A stretch of DNA of 64,000 bases from Pseudoips prasinana (lineage: Eukaryota; Arthropoda; Insecta; Lepidoptera; Nolidae). Below, piece by piece: positions 20,006-30,287 of this stretch. The DNA is taken from contig OX621252.1 of NCBI GenBank assembly GCA_951640165.1, positions 20,915,934-20,979,933 of the forward strand. Direction: 5' to 3'. Position 1 is the first letter of the stretch; the number at the start of each line of letters is the position of its first letter. The notes under the pieces are model-generated. The model worked only from the letters and a program-made list of their open reading frames with translations. It searched no databases and had not been told where the DNA came from. The position numbers were made by a program, and so were the translations under genes.

Positions 20006-20437
20006 TGCTTCTTGCCAATTTGGCATCTGGGAAACCATGCATATGTTCGTATTCTATTGGTAACGAGTAATATTATTGAGGTTCAAGAATTTTATTTCTC
20101 AATAAGAAATTTCACTTACTTGAGAACATTTTTAACAAAATATATAATTTGAGTTTACTTTAACAAACAAACTTTAAATTTACGGAATTTAAAATCACTG
20201 TTAAATATTTTAATTACAATATATAACCGCAATATAACCTATATAACGCATACAATATAATTTATGGATCCATTCGACGAAAATGTTACCAAGAAATGGG
20301 AATAGCATAATAAAAATAGAATAAGGCGTTACTACAAGAATCGAGATTCAAATTCCAATAACTTCTCCTTAGTTTTGAAGTCTCGGCAACTCACTTGACG
20401 GTAGTTTTTACTTGACAAATTGGCCTTCAGGTATAAA
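20006..20437. other. No gene seen
   Basis: AT-rich sequence, nothing recognised. Confidence 0.5.
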
Positions 20438-20786
20438 CTCTTCCTATTGGTAGCGTGTTCACCCGCAGAGTATGAGGTCCTGGGATCAAATCCCGGGTGG
20501 GGCCAGAAGCGATTTTGGGACTTTTCTGTAAAACGAATTTTTTTTGAGTATCAGCCCGTAGTCTGGGAGTTGGCGCTATTATACCCCCGTCGGTCCTGTA
20601 CCTGACCTCTTTCCGGTCGTGTCACTAGGCGTCCCATCGGATTATGAGAGTGATGGATAGTGCAATAAAAAGTGCTCCTGTGTTTGCGCACACACTTGAG
20701 CACTATAATATGTCCCGCGCAGATGTCTAATCACTGTTGAGACTGGCCGCCGTGGCCGAAATTCGGCTGGGAAGACATTATTATTG
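20438..20786 (+). mobile_element. SINE-4 copy
   Basis: tRNA-like head (TTGGTAGCGTGTTCACCCGC; B box GGGATCAAATCCC), then GGCCAGAAGCGATTTTGGGA, AGTATCAGCCCG.AGTCTGGGAG, TTCCGGTCGTGTCACTAGGC, CGGATTATGAGAGTGATGG, CACACACTTGAGCAC and the terminal GTGGCCGAAATTCGGCTG with ATT repeats. The A-box context (TTGGTCTAGCGGT in other copies) suggests a tRNA-Asp/Gly-type ancestor. A section around TCGGTCCTG is shorter than in the copy at 32012. Confidence 0.85.
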
Positions 20787-21636
20787 GTTATGCTATAATG
20801 TCACAAAAACGGGCAAACAATATTTACCAACTCGCTAACAATCAGCACTAATTCAGTTGCATTTGGAAATCGTAGAACTCATAGACAAACAGTAAATAAC
20901 ATTTTATTTTCCCCGTGCATTATCCTTTTCGGAAAAATCCCGGCTTGTTCCATATAATTTTGTTTGTTATCACATCCTACTCAGCAGACCCTTGCACCCG
21001 AATCACAAAATCAAATTACGCGGTCGAGTAGTCCTGGGGCGATTCCCGCGTTAAACGTCAATGGTTCAGTGGTTGTAAGTTTGAGCATCAACAGCTTTCT
21101 TTGATTATGGTTCATTTCATGTTTTTCAGGATTTTTGATACCCAGCGGCTACAAGGCACTAGTTCTAGAAGTTAAAAAAATGATAGCATACGTTCATACG
21201 GATGTAGAAGAGCTTACGATCTTCGCTCAACGCTGGGTCCCGGGTGCGATTGGCCTGTAGACTCAAATATCTGCGATTATGTAGAGAGAGCACATAACGC
21301 ACTTTTAAAACAAAAGTGGCATTATACGAAATTATTTTTATTGAACTCTTTTTTAAAATACCTCTACCTTTTTTGAAATAACTAAATTACTTATTATTAC
21401 AGTTGCAGTTTGTAACAACAAGTAAGATAGGTCAACTGTTAAATAATGCTAATTGCAGTACTATATTTCATTACCTGGCCTAGATATAAATCATAATACT
21501 GCATCAAAAACATGAAACGGTCATACTGACAAAATACTATTTTTGTATAATACCACTTTTGTTTTGAAGGTGAAATCCATCAGTTCTGCTTATGATTTAT
21601 CTTCGGCCGTGTCAGTTAACCCATCCTATTGCACTG
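20787..21636. other. No gene seen
   Basis: Nothing recognised apart from AT-rich sequence and scattered short ORFs. Confidence 0.4.
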
Positions 21637-22470
21637 GATTGCACGTGTGGCGCAGCGGCTCATACACCCACCTTGCTGCTTCGTGTCCCGGGTTCGATTC
21701 CCGTGCCAGACAACTATTTGTGTGACCCATAAATTGTTGTACTGAGTCTGGTTGTAAATTGAGCCCGTCTATTATAAGATAAGATAAGATAAATACTCTT
21801 TATTGCACACCAATTACAGACAAAAATTTAGGAAACATTGAAAGCAAATTGTACAATAGGCGGTCTTATCGCAGTCAGCGATCTCTTCCAGACAACCTTT
21901 GGATGGATAAGAAGCAGAAATATAGAAAGACAACACGATAAGGGTAGTGCAAGATAAAATAATTTAAGTAGGAATCTAAATACTTACAAACTAATAATGG
22001 CATTTACTTAATAGTAATACTACCATGTCATTAGATATAATACATACTTAATTACATAAACATAATAATACATACATAGATACATACATACATAATAAAC
22101 AATATAATATGGAAGGACAGTGGAAATGCATTCATAGTGACAAGTAGTGGTTTTACACTAGAGTTTTGAACAAAGCAAGGGTTTTAGCACGTCTAATTGC
22201 TAAAGGCAACGCATTCCAGAGGCGAGCTGCCTCAACAGTAAAAGATTTACTAAAAAAGTTAGTAGAATGTGTTGGCAAAGACAGGTTTAGGTTTTCTGAT
22301 GATCTCAATGATCTCGCATGTGTATCACTTAGAAATTTAAATCGTTCTTTAAGATAATAGGGGGTAGCAGGATTAAAGATAATGCTGTATAAAAGGGACA
22401 AAATTATATGTTTGTAATATACCCTGCGACACAGGGATCAGACTCCAAAGTGCGGGCGTTGTCCTAAAAA
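21637..22470 (+). mobile_element. SINE-1 copy split by LINE-C
   Basis: Head and body at 21637-21777 (GTGTGGCGCAGCGGCT, B box GGGTTCGATTCCC, AACTATTTGTGTGACCCATA, TGAGCCCGTCTATTATA). The missing tail (TTATATGTTTGTAATATACC, GACACAGGGATCAGACTCC, GTGCGGGCGTTGTC) resumes at about 22404. The intervening 626 bp is a LINE-C copy in reverse orientation. ATTATA is present at both junctions, a possible short TSD. Confidence 0.85.
21776..22403 (-). pseudogene. LINE-C 3' end (C-terminus plus 3' UTR)
   Basis: 22401-22153 on the minus strand codes 82 residues: FNPATPYYLKERFKFLSDTH, ARSLRSSENLNL, KSFTVEAARLWNALPLAI. A homologous segment is at 45736 (plus), which shows this is the C-terminus of a non-LTR polyprotein; RT is absent through 5' truncation. 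The 3' UTR contains the hairpin region GGTTGTCTGGAAGAGATCGC (complement on this strand) and ends in TTATC repeats. Confidence 0.8.
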
Positions 22471-22614
22471 AAAGATTTTATGTAAATTGTATATAAGAAC
22501 ATAACTTTGTATATTTATTTAGTTACAAATGATACACCATCGACAGTTCACAATGCAACTTAAAATACATTTATTTGATAGTATACTTACAACTAATGCC
22601 TTTTCTATCAATTT

Positions 22615-22752
22615 TTTCCTTGTCCACCCAACGGTTGTCTGGAAGCGATTGCTACAAAGCGATAAGACCACCGATTGTACCTGTATTTGCTTATTTGTAA
22701 GTCATGTATTGTTTCTTTTGGTGCAATAAAGTGTACTCTATCTATCTATGTC
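22615..22752 (+). mobile_element. LINE-C 3' UTR fragment
   Basis: CACCCAACGGTTGTCTGGAA, GCGATAAGACCACCGATTGT and GGTGCAATAAAGTGTACTC with CTAT repeats form the standard LINE-C 3' end. It sits in opposite orientation to the copy immediately upstream. Confidence 0.75.
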
Positions 22753-22855
22753 AGTGACGGAATACATAGTGTTCTTTTATTTGCGCACACACTTGAAAAC
22801 GTCGAACACGGGCGGCAAGCTACCGCTCAAACTGACCGCCAAGGATTTAATTTGT
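22753..22855 (+). mobile_element. SINE-4 fragment, diverged
   Basis: TTATTTGCGCACACACTTGA and GACCGCCAAGGATTTAA fall in the order of the SINE-4 3' third. Head absent. Confidence 0.4.
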
Positions 22856-23346
22856 CCTAGGGTATACTGATTTACGTGAAACGTGAAAAGTTGCTTCTAA
22901 AAGGGGAAAAATACGGAGATTTTGTTTGAAGAGACTTACCCCCCTTATCTCATCAACCGCTTACACAAGGATAAACAAACTACCGTGGGGCAAGTTCCTA
23001 ACTTTGGCAGATTAATATTCTACGCCGCTCTCTTAAGAACGTTATTAAAAAAGTATCAGACGGTCTCGTCTCACATTGTTGTATTATGGTGAAAAATAGA
23101 AGAAACAGCCTTTCATTATGTTAATATATATCAAAGAATAATTTTCTCGTTATATAGCACTGCAAAGCTTAACTTAAAGACATAAAATCATTAATTTAAT
23201 CATCCTGCGAGTCTCGATCCGTTGCTGTACCCTCTACCAATCTGGGGTAGGCGCACTGCTGGTAAGTTACGAACTATACGCACGGGTATATCAGATTTAG
23301 GATTCCGTTGCTAACACCCTTCCGGAGAATGTCGGTATTATACTAT
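22856..23346. other. No gene seen
   Basis: Nothing recognised. Confidence 0.5.
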
Positions 23347-23397
23347 TGGCTGACTTAGATATGTTCACATGCAGCTGTGAACATATCAGTCGGCCAA
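23347..23397. repeat. Hairpin, ~22-bp arms
   Basis: TTGGCTGAC..GATATGTTCACA and its complement TGTGAACATATC..GTCGGCCAA enclose a TGCAGC centre. It could be a tiny MITE or a transcribed hairpin; nothing distinguishes these. Confidence 0.65.
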
Positions 23398-24144
23398 GTC
23401 TTTAGAAAACGAAGCCGATGGATAACACATTTTTTTTGTCGGGTTTAGTCCCTCCCTCATACCCACCAATGCATCTCCTGTAAGCTAGGATCAACAAAGG
23501 CACACAATAAAATGACACTGAGCGGGAAGGCTCAGGCATATCCCAGGGATTCACTTTAACTGTCTTGGTACCCGCTACGAATTTGATCAGAAAGAAACAA
23601 GAAGGAGTTAGAAAATGAACAGTTCCACTGCCTTCAGAGCAAAGCGGGAGACAGAATGACATAACGAGGCTATAGACTAATGGAAGACGCCTACATATTC
23701 AGGCAGGTTATAATTTTAGCGAATAAAAGAGAGACAGAATGAGTCCTTTGCAGTCTTTGGAGAAAAAATATACCGTCCTGAACGTGGGGCTAACACTATA
23801 CATATGTAAATGTCCACCGTTACAACCTACGAGCCTATATAAATGTTATACGTTCTGGTACAATAGGTACTTTGATATTGAATCCGTTTAGGAATTTGGC
23901 GCTCAATAAAAAACATACTATTAAAACTAGCGTGCCGCTGTGTTAAAACAAAAATAGTCTACATTCACATAGGCTTTAACTTTTAACCAGGCTTTGTTAT
24001 ATTTGGATTTCATTATTTTTGAACCCTATTCCAAAGTAATAAGGTTGAAATTGATGTGGTCTCGTGTAGTACATACCCTGTGTAAGAGTTTAAAAGCGCT
24101 TGTAAATAGTCAGAAAATGGATTGTAGTATTACAAGTTAGATAA
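23398..24144. other. No gene; weak repeat R trace
   Basis: 23935-24130 contains two stretches (CTACATTCACATAGGC and GCGCTTGTAAATAGTCAG) like the ends of repeat R but rearranged. Otherwise nothing recognised. Confidence 0.35.
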
Positions 24145-24258
24145 CTATGTCTTTAATCCATCCATCCAAAATTTACTGTCCACTTGTAATTTTTCTTTAA
24201 GTTGATCAGTAAATTTTCTTCTCGATCTTCCTCTCTTTCTTCTTGCGTCTATCTTCCC
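24145..24258 (-). pseudogene. LINE C-terminal fragment (GRSRRK type)
   Basis: Minus strand gives 37 open codons and a stop: GKIDARRKRGRSRRKFTDQL, KEKLQVDSKFWMDG. A basic GRxRRK segment followed by a D-x-L helix is the usual C-terminal end of RTE-like LINE proteins. The family differs from LINE-A and LINE-F. Confidence 0.5.
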
Positions 24259-24479
24259 AGAGAAGATGGCTTTAATGCTAAGGACAAAGAGATTAATAGA
24301 TTTGCGTCTGGTATTTGATCATATATAATTATAATTTAATGAATACCTAATAGTAATGGTTGAGATATAAGTACTCGTATACTTAGCTAATTTCTTGAAA
24401 TTATTGTTTAAAGGTATTTCAGGATTTTTAATACTTATTGTAAATTTGACTGGCTGCTTGGCGTTGTTAGATAATATTG

Positions 24480-24545
24480 TGCGAGCAAGTGCGAGTCGGA
24501 CTCGCACATGAAGGGTTCCGTAGCAGCAAGTATTTCAGTTTATTT
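24480..24545 (+). repeat. Repeat G, truncated end
   Basis: GCAAGTGCGAGTCGGACTCG, CACATGAAGGGTTCCGTAGC is one end of repeat G, whose two longer copies are at 56665 and 63161. Confidence 0.7.
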
Positions 24546-24560
24546 TTGTTTTAATATAAT

Positions 24561-24815
24561 TACTTATCGTATGGGCAGTGGTTACCCTGGTGTCAGAGTT
24601 GTTCAAGCCGCCCAGTAGGCCTCTGACATGGCTTAACGACTGTTGCCCAATGGCTACAACCAGGACCGATAGCTCAACGGTGCCCTCCGAAGCACGGAGA
24701 CGCTCACAAATTAAACCAATTTGGCGGTCACCCATCTATGGACTGACCGCAAGCCTAGTTGCTTAACCTCCTCAACCACTTACGGACTAGAGAGAGCATC
24801 TGGCTATGAGCGCCT
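24561..24815 (-). mobile_element. 5S-SINE, near complete copy
   Basis: Reverse orientation: tail ACTTATCGTATGGGCAGTGG, body CAAGCCGCCCAGTAGGCCTC, ACAACCAGGACCGA, CGAAGCACGGAGACGCTCA, then the 5S-like head GGCGGTCACCCATCTATGG, GCCTAGTTGCTTAACCTC, ACTTACGGACTAG. It ends at GGCTATGAGCGCCTC. Confidence 0.8.
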
Positions 24816-25251
24816 CTTAAACGAATTAATTTATAATACAATTTGTTGATACACAAAACTGGTTCACATGATTGGAACAAAAAAATCATCATTCAATCGT
24901 TGTCCATTTCGGACTAGCTCTTCTATATCATTAAATATGAATACCTGATTCCAATACCGGAAAACTATCCACTTAACCCTTAGGTACCTACTACCTAGAT
25001 TCTTTGTTTTTTGCAAAGTCGTTTTCCGGGACCGCATCACCTCTGTAACTGTCGGCAAATCTCTTAACAGGTTATTTTGAGTCCTGGTCAATTAAAGTTG
25101 GGCTTTGTTATTGTTTAAGTTTAATATGGAAAATTTTAATCTTCTGTTCAAACTTTCCACTTTACACGCCTTCAACATAACATGACCAAATCTAGTCTAG
25201 CAATGTGTAATCAGCCTTATGTCAGAAATGACAAAGTGAGGGTATGTCAAA
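24816..25251. other. No gene seen
   Basis: Nothing recognised; short ORFs lack family features. Confidence 0.4.
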
Positions 25252-25330
25252 AATTGCAACGCCCAGTAGCGGAGTAACACCGCCGCGTCACCTCGATCAA
25301 TGCAACTTGGTTGAAACGTCGAGAGAATAA
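25252..25330 (-). repeat. Short dispersed repeat (shared with 6935)
   Basis: Same segment and orientation as 6935-7040: GTAGCGGAGTAACACCGCC, CGATCAATGCAACTTGGTTG. Confidence 0.5.
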
Positions 25331-25383
25331 TAATAAAGAATTACCTCTGTACGACCTGCGTATTTGCTTAGACTTCGTTAATA

Positions 25384-25425
25384 ATGGGCGTTGTAGCCGA
25401 AATTCGGCTTGGAGCACAATTATTT
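25384..25425 (+). repeat. SINE-4 3' terminus trace
   Basis: GTTGTAGCCGAAATTCGGCT matches the last motif of SINE-4 (CCGTGGCCGAAATTCGGCT). Only the terminus remains. Confidence 0.45.
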
Positions 25426-25611
25426 TCTTTATTTTATCTATGTATATCGCACGGGACTTTCTAATAATGCAAATCATGGACACAAGACTCACCTAGACTC
25501 AGAACAAATGTATATAATAATCATAACTATGCAAAATATCTTTGCCCACCTATTTGGCCTCGTTTACTCTCATTATATTCTTCATACTCGCCTGTTTACG
25601 ATACTTCTGAC

Positions 25612-25705
25612 CTGACCTTTCTTAAGAACATCTCCAACTTAGTCAGAGAATGTTCAACGAGGTCTTCCCTTTCCGGTTATACCATTCACACAGGCCAGGT
25701 ATACT
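25612..25705 (-). pseudogene. LINE-F fragment
   Basis: Minus strand reads YLACVNG-like sequence, then GITGKGRPR-stop-TFSD-stop-VGDVLKKG, matching LINE-F at 1276 and 63946, with two stops. The upstream TATACCTGGCCTGTGTGAAT is shared with the copy at the right edge. Confidence 0.65.
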
Positions 25706-26139
25706 TCTATTGTAAATGTACTTCCATTCATCCTTCCTAAATGCCCAAATCATCTCAGCATACCGTTTTCAATCTTATATATCTTATTCTTTATTATTCG
25801 TAAAGTTCAAATAAGATTTTCAGCTCCGATTATTGCCCAGGAATCACAGATTTTTCTTATTCATACGCTTGTTTCTATTCCCTGTTACGATATTTGTTTG
25901 CTGTACGTTACTTTCAACCCGATATGTTACAAAGAAAAATCCCTTTGGAGGTTTGGAGTGTTAGGAATTTCCAAGTTCATCAAAGTGCAGAGGGTAAAGA
26001 GGATTACGAATGGAGCCAAAGCCTTTGAGAACCTTTCATCTCATCAAAGTTCGTTTTAAAAATTCACGAACTGACACAAAAATGGTTTATTGTACAAAGG
26101 TACGAACAGGGGTTGTGTTGTTTACATAGCTGAAGTATT
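25706..26139. other. No gene seen
   Basis: Nothing recognised. Confidence 0.5.
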
Positions 26140-26462
26140 CCTATTGATATCAGAGAAAAAAGTATATGGATAAGTTTAAAAGGACTATAAAAGCCAAATT
26201 GTGTAGCAGGGCTTACTACAAAACTTCTGATTATTTAAGTGACAAAACGGCATGGGATTGAGTCGCGCTAGATTAACACACTTTAGTACAGACAATGTAA
26301 TATTATATAAAGAAATAAATATTTAAAGAAAGGATTCCTACTGAGTTTTCTGGCAGATTTTCTCAGCGGCTGTTACGCCATGCACTGCACGGTAGGGTAA
26401 AAAAATGACGATTCCACACAAATGTAATATTTGAACGGAATAAATGACTTTGAATTTGAATT
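26140..26462 (+). mobile_element. LINE-B 3' end
   Basis: Codes a decayed protein end (ATGGATAAGTTTAAAAGGAC, AATTGTGTAGCAGGGCTTAC) followed by the family 3' UTR (AAGGATTCCTACTGAGTTTT, CATGCACTGCACGGTAGGG, CGGAATAAATGACTTTG). Confidence 0.8.
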
Positions 26463-26474
26463 CAATGTCGTATA

Positions 26475-26640
26475 TCCTACTAATATTATGAATATGAAAA
26501 TTTTTGAGTAAGGATTTAGGGAAGTTTGTTACTGTTTCACGCGAAAACTACGGAACGAATTTTTGATGAAACTTTGTACACTCGAGAGCAAAGAATCCGG
26601 GTCACTTAAAGAAACCTATAAATCTCGGACACTAAGAATG
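26475..26640 (+). mobile_element. Helitron-like 5' end, 3' truncated
   Basis: TCCTACTAATATTATGAATA directly after A is the Helitron 5' end seen at 9901 and 28537; TTTGTTACTGTTTCACGCG and GAAACTTTGTACAC are conserved body motifs. No CTAG 3' terminus follows. Confidence 0.6.
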
Positions 26641-27514
26641 CTCACTTAATTAAATAAATTGTAATTAATAGACGATTAAATAATTAAACTAATGTATTAA
26701 AACGTCTTAGTTATTCTAAAGTTATGGTATAAAAAATATATAAATGCATATTTTTTATCACACCGAAATGTACACACCAAATATACTTTTACGTGAGCAA
26801 AATGTTATGTTCAAAAAGTGAAATCATGCATGAATTGTATTTGCCAAATTGATATTCCACGAGTAGCTCGCTTTAATGGATATGAATTAGGTATATTGGC
26901 TACCGATACGTTGTAAATATCGTAGTAGAACAGGTGCTCGTGCAAATATGTGCGAGGCAAGTGATATATCGGCTTTCCTTTCTTTGTCTGTTCTATACAC
27001 ATGGGAACAGTTTAAAGCTACATGTTTAATGCTAAACTAACATTTCCTTCATTGGCAGTTATGTTTGTTGAGGAACGCAAAGGTAAACCACGCGGGAAAT
27101 CGTAAACCAGATTATTAAACATTGCTGAACTATTGATATAATAAGACCCTCACAGCTAGATGCTAAATCCAGTTCGTAAGTGATTCGTGAGCATCTAGGT
27201 ATGTGGCTAGTCCATTGAAGGGTGGTCAACAACAGTGCTGTAAATAGGGCGAGGCGAGGTGCGCAAAAATGACCAGACCAGGCAGGACATTTTCGGTTTC
27301 GGTTCGGTTTGCTCTTGAAAAGTCCCGCTGCGCCCCAAATGCTCGATTTCAATCTGATTTCAATACATATACGTACCTACATGCCAGTTCCATCAAAAAC
27401 GTATGTTAAATTATAAAAAACATCGCGCTCTATCTAAAAAAAACAAGGGTGAGTTATAGAAGCTTTCATAGGGTGCAGGAAAGGCTATTTACGGAACTGA
27501 TCAGCAAAGACGTA
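26641..27514. other. No gene seen
   Basis: Nothing recognised; the ORF at 27059-27352 (minus) has no family signature. Confidence 0.4.
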
Positions 27515-27690
27515 TGATTTCTGACCGTCTCCATGCTTCGGAGGGTACGTCAAGCTGCCGATGCCAGTTGTTGTCATATGCTTAACATCAATCTTTAAGC
27601 CATGTCAGTGGACTACTGGGCGGCTTGAACAATTATGACATAAGGTTGCCACTGGCTATACGATAAGCTAAGTAGGTGCACAAGTATTGT
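27515..27690 (+). mobile_element. 5S-SINE, 5'-truncated copy
   Basis: Starts within the body (TTTCTGACCGTCTCCATGC, TTCGGAGGGTACGTCAAGC) and continues through GGACTACTGGGCGGCTTGAA to the tail CTATACGATAAG. The 5S-like head is missing. Confidence 0.7.
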
Positions 27691-27719
27691 ACATTACTTA
27701 TTGGGGATGTCTCAATTTT

Positions 27720-27839
27720 GTATGATTCGTTATTTATTTTAGACAATAAAGATTTTTATATGCCTAATAAGGAATATTAGGCATATAATAATAGAATAAT
27801 AAAAATCTTTATTGTCTCAAGTAAATAACGAATCATATA
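27720..27839. mobile_element. MITE-like foldback, ~50-bp arms
   Basis: Left arm TATGATTCGTTATTTATTTT, AGACAATAAAGATTTTTAT is complemented by right arm AATAAAAATCTTTATTGTCT, CAAGTAAATAACGAATCATA. The centre holds a second small hairpin (TATGCCTAATA / TATTAGGCATA). No coding sequence. Confidence 0.8.
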
Positions 27840-28177
27840 TCAGAAGGAATTTCCTATAATGACTTTGTAAGCAATTCTAACAATATGTAGAACATTAACT
27901 TGCTAAGTCACAAAAAAAAAGATTATACAATGAAACTTTGTTAAGTGGGACCTGGATAAGTGAGAAACCTCCATAACTGGAACTCATACTGAGGTCCCAC
28001 CATTTTGGCACTGAATTACGTCTATTAATGGGACGAAGCAACCTCTATATCTGGGATTCGTTCATTCGATTTATCATCATAGATACCTCTATAACTGAGC
28101 CAGCGAACTGAGATAACATGGATTTGTTTGTTTACTTACTTATTCTACCCGCAAATTATGTATAAATAATGTTTCAG
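27840..28177. other. No gene seen
   Basis: CTGGATAAGTGAGAAACCTC, CATAACTGGAACTCATACTG suggests a diverged repeat but I cannot assign it. Confidence 0.3.
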
Positions 28178-28310
28178 AAATCTTTAAAATGAATTGTATA
28201 AATTTGAAGTGCGGGTGGGAATCGAACCCACGACCACGGGGATCCGGCCCATGTGCGTTAACCGCTCCGCCACCGCACCAGGTACTGAACACTTAAAATT
28301 TATACAACCC
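28178..28310 (-). repeat. Element with tRNA-like core and inverted flanks
   Basis: A tRNA-like sequence (28208-28279) is flanked on the left by GAATTGTATAAATTTGAAGT and on the right by the approximate complement ACTTAAAATTTATACAACCC. A second copy of the left part (AATGTTTCAGAAATC through TAAGTGCGGGTGGGAATCG) lies at 28413-28470, truncated inside the B box. It behaves like a mobile tRNA-derived unit. Confidence 0.6.
28208..28279 (-). tRNA. tRNA-like sequence, probably pseudogene/SINE-derived
   Basis: On the minus strand, 72 bases fold as a cloverleaf. The acceptor GGTGCGG/CCGCACT has 7 pairs including one G-T. The A-box-like stretch is TGGCGGAGCGGTTAACGC. The anticodon stem CATGGG/CCCGTG encloses loop CCGGATC, which would read GGA. 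The T arm is GTGGG-TTCGATT-CCCAC. Against a functional gene: position 33 is C instead of T, a Ser-type GGA anticodon lacks the long variable arm, and a partial copy lies 200 bases away with the same flanks. Confidence 0.4.
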
Positions 28311-28536
28311 ATTCGTTCGATATTTCTTAAATATTTTTATTAAATCATAGTTTTTTATTATTAACTATGATTTCTTATTACTTTTAGCATTTTAAACATG
28401 CTATACTGAAAACAATGTTTCAGAAATCTTTAAAATGAATTGTATAAATTTTAAGTGCGGGTGGGAATCGATATATAAATAGATAAAAAAGTACTCAGCT
28501 GTTGCATTACGTAGGTATGGGGTACATTTTTTTACA

Positions 28537-28761
28537 TCTAAACTAATATTATAAAAAGGTAACGTTTGTGAGTTTGTGACGTTGTGTGTTTGTGACGTTG
28601 TAAGGGGTAATCTCTGGATCTACTGAACCGACTTTCAAAATTATTTCACCAATAGAAAGCTTCGTTATTGTGGAGTGTCATAGGCTTTGATTCATTATCA
28701 TAATTTTTATTTATCCCGAACGTTGAACCCGAAGTAGTACGAAGTCCGCGGGCACTGCTAG
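28537..28761 (+). mobile_element. Complete non-autonomous Helitron (225 bp)
   Basis: Begins TCTAAACTAATATTATAAAA after A and ends GCGGGCACTGCTAG before T. Between them are the GTTTGTGAGTTTGTGACG repeats, ATCTCTGGATCTACTGAACC and CCCGAACGTTGAACCCG. The related reverse copy is at 31768-32010. Confidence 0.8.
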
Positions 28762-29063
28762 TATTTAATAAACAGGTTTTGTTTAAAATAATAAACAAAA
28801 TATGTATATATAATTATGATTGCTAAGCAATGCCTGATTTAATTACTTGGTTGTCTATCATTATAACAGTTTCATTACGCTTGAATTTTCTCTTATACCC
28901 GCGGTTTAGCAATTTATTAAACCTCTCTGTTAATTCAGGGTATAAAATATTACCATTTCAAATTTCCAGCAAATCCTTTCAGCAATTTTTTGTATTTGAG
29001 TAACAGACATCTAAACATATGACTTACCTATACGTATATCGTCATTGATATATTATAATAATA
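28762..29063. other. No gene seen
   Basis: AT-rich sequence, nothing recognised. Confidence 0.5.
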
Positions 29064-29415
29064 ATATCTTTGGACATTATTCACACACGGTCATCTGATC
29101 CCAAACTAAGCAGAGCTTGTACTATGGAAACAAGATAACTGGTTGGTGGCGTGGTTTGTAAATGCTTGTTTTGCCGCCGCGCGCCGCAGATCATGGGTTT
29201 GATTCCCACCCAGGACAGATGATTGTGTGCATGACCATTACTGTTTGTCCTGAGTCTGGGTTTTATTATCTGTACAACGATGTATTTACAAAAGAAAAGT
29301 AGTATAGGTATGTAGTATATCAGTTATCTGGTTTCCATAGTACAAGCTCTGTTTAGTTTGGAATTAGATGGCCGTGTGTGATTAATGTCTCAGGATATAG
29401 TATTATTATTATATT
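29064..29415 (+). mobile_element. SINE-3: inverted tail joined head-on to a full copy
   Basis: 29136-29415 is a SINE-3 copy: head GGTTGGTGGCGTGGTTTGTA, B box GGGTTTGATTCCC, ACCCAGGACAGATGATTGTG, GTTTGTCCTGAGTCTGGG, AAAAGAAAAGTAGTATAGG and tail TGGTTTCCATAGTACAAGC, GATGGCCGTGTGTGATTAAT. 29064-29135 is the reverse complement of that tail (ATTCACACACGGTCATCTGA, GCTTGTACTATGGAAACAAG). The result is a ~70-bp-arm inverted repeat around the SINE. Confidence 0.8.
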
Positions 29416-29814
29416 TTTTCTTATTATCTAAATACCAAAGTATAGTTTTATATGATTTTGGAAGTATCTTAGAGGTTGTATGATTATCAGTAAAATAATG
29501 CGGCAAACCGTTTGTCATGTAACTTCTTAAACACACTATTAGGTTACGTAAGTTTCTTTATTTTTATGATCATTCAAAAAATTATATATTATTACATTAA
29601 TATAGCTCCAAGAAAACTGTCTCACGACAGCTCAAATATAAACCTAAGTGGAACATACAGACATAACAATATCTGAAAATCAACTATTATAACAGTGTCT
29701 GTAAGCAATAAATTAAGTCGTACAATTTAAATACTAAAGCTAGCAACACATTTTAGTTGTCAGAGAACGTCAGGAAATTCGCAAGTGAATAATAAATTAC
29801 GAGTAGAAGACAGT
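29416..29814. other. No gene seen
   Basis: AT-rich sequence, nothing recognised. Confidence 0.5.
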
Positions 29815-30249
29815 GACGGTCACGATAGCCTAGTTGGTAGTGCTCCTGCCTACGAAGCTGGTGGTCCTGGGTTCGAATCCCGGTAAGTGCAAATATTTGT
29901 GTGATGAGCACGAATATTTGTTTCTGAGTCATGGATGTTTTCTATGTATTTAAGTATTTATCTATCTATATAATAATAATAATAATAATTTATTAAATTC
30001 ACTTAAGGTTTACAGTTTCTCTTATGTATATATAAACATGAATCTAAGAAATGAAGTTTTACATACTTAATAAGAGGTTGTCGTTGACGGCTGTACTAGT
30101 GTAAACTGTGTTACAGCCGCCAGCGTCTTCCACCCTGCATTTTAAAATGTTAATCATTTAAGTATGTATATCGTCGCCTGGTACCCATAGTACAAGCTTT
30201 GCTTAGTTTGGGGCTAGGATGATCTGTGTGACATTGTCCCCAGATATTA

Positions 30250-30255
<6 letters not shown>
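29815..30255 (+). mobile_element. SINE-2 copy with internal insertion
   Basis: Head and body (29815-29972) end at ATCTATCTATATA. After ~185 foreign bases, the SINE resumes at about 30158 (TTAAGTATGTATATCGTCGC) and runs to the CCCCAGATATTATTATAT end. A 28-base A run follows (30256-30283), longer than at any other copy. Confidence 0.85.
29973..30157 (-). mobile_element. Insert inside SINE-2, probable LINE 3' fragment
   Basis: Begins with AATAATAATAATAATTTATT, which on the minus strand would be an (ATT)n tail, and contains GGTTGTCGTTGACGGCTGTA, GTTACAGCCGCCAGCGTC. This fits a reversed LINE or SINE 3' end. I see no clear TSD and do not recognise the family. Confidence 0.5.

Positions 30256-30283
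<28 letters not shown>
30256..30283 (+). repeat. Poly(A) run, 28 bases
   Basis: Uninterrupted A28 directly after the SINE-2 terminus. It may be the SINE's own extended tail or a polymerase-slippage product. Confidence 0.9.
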
Positions 30284-30287
<4 letters not shown>

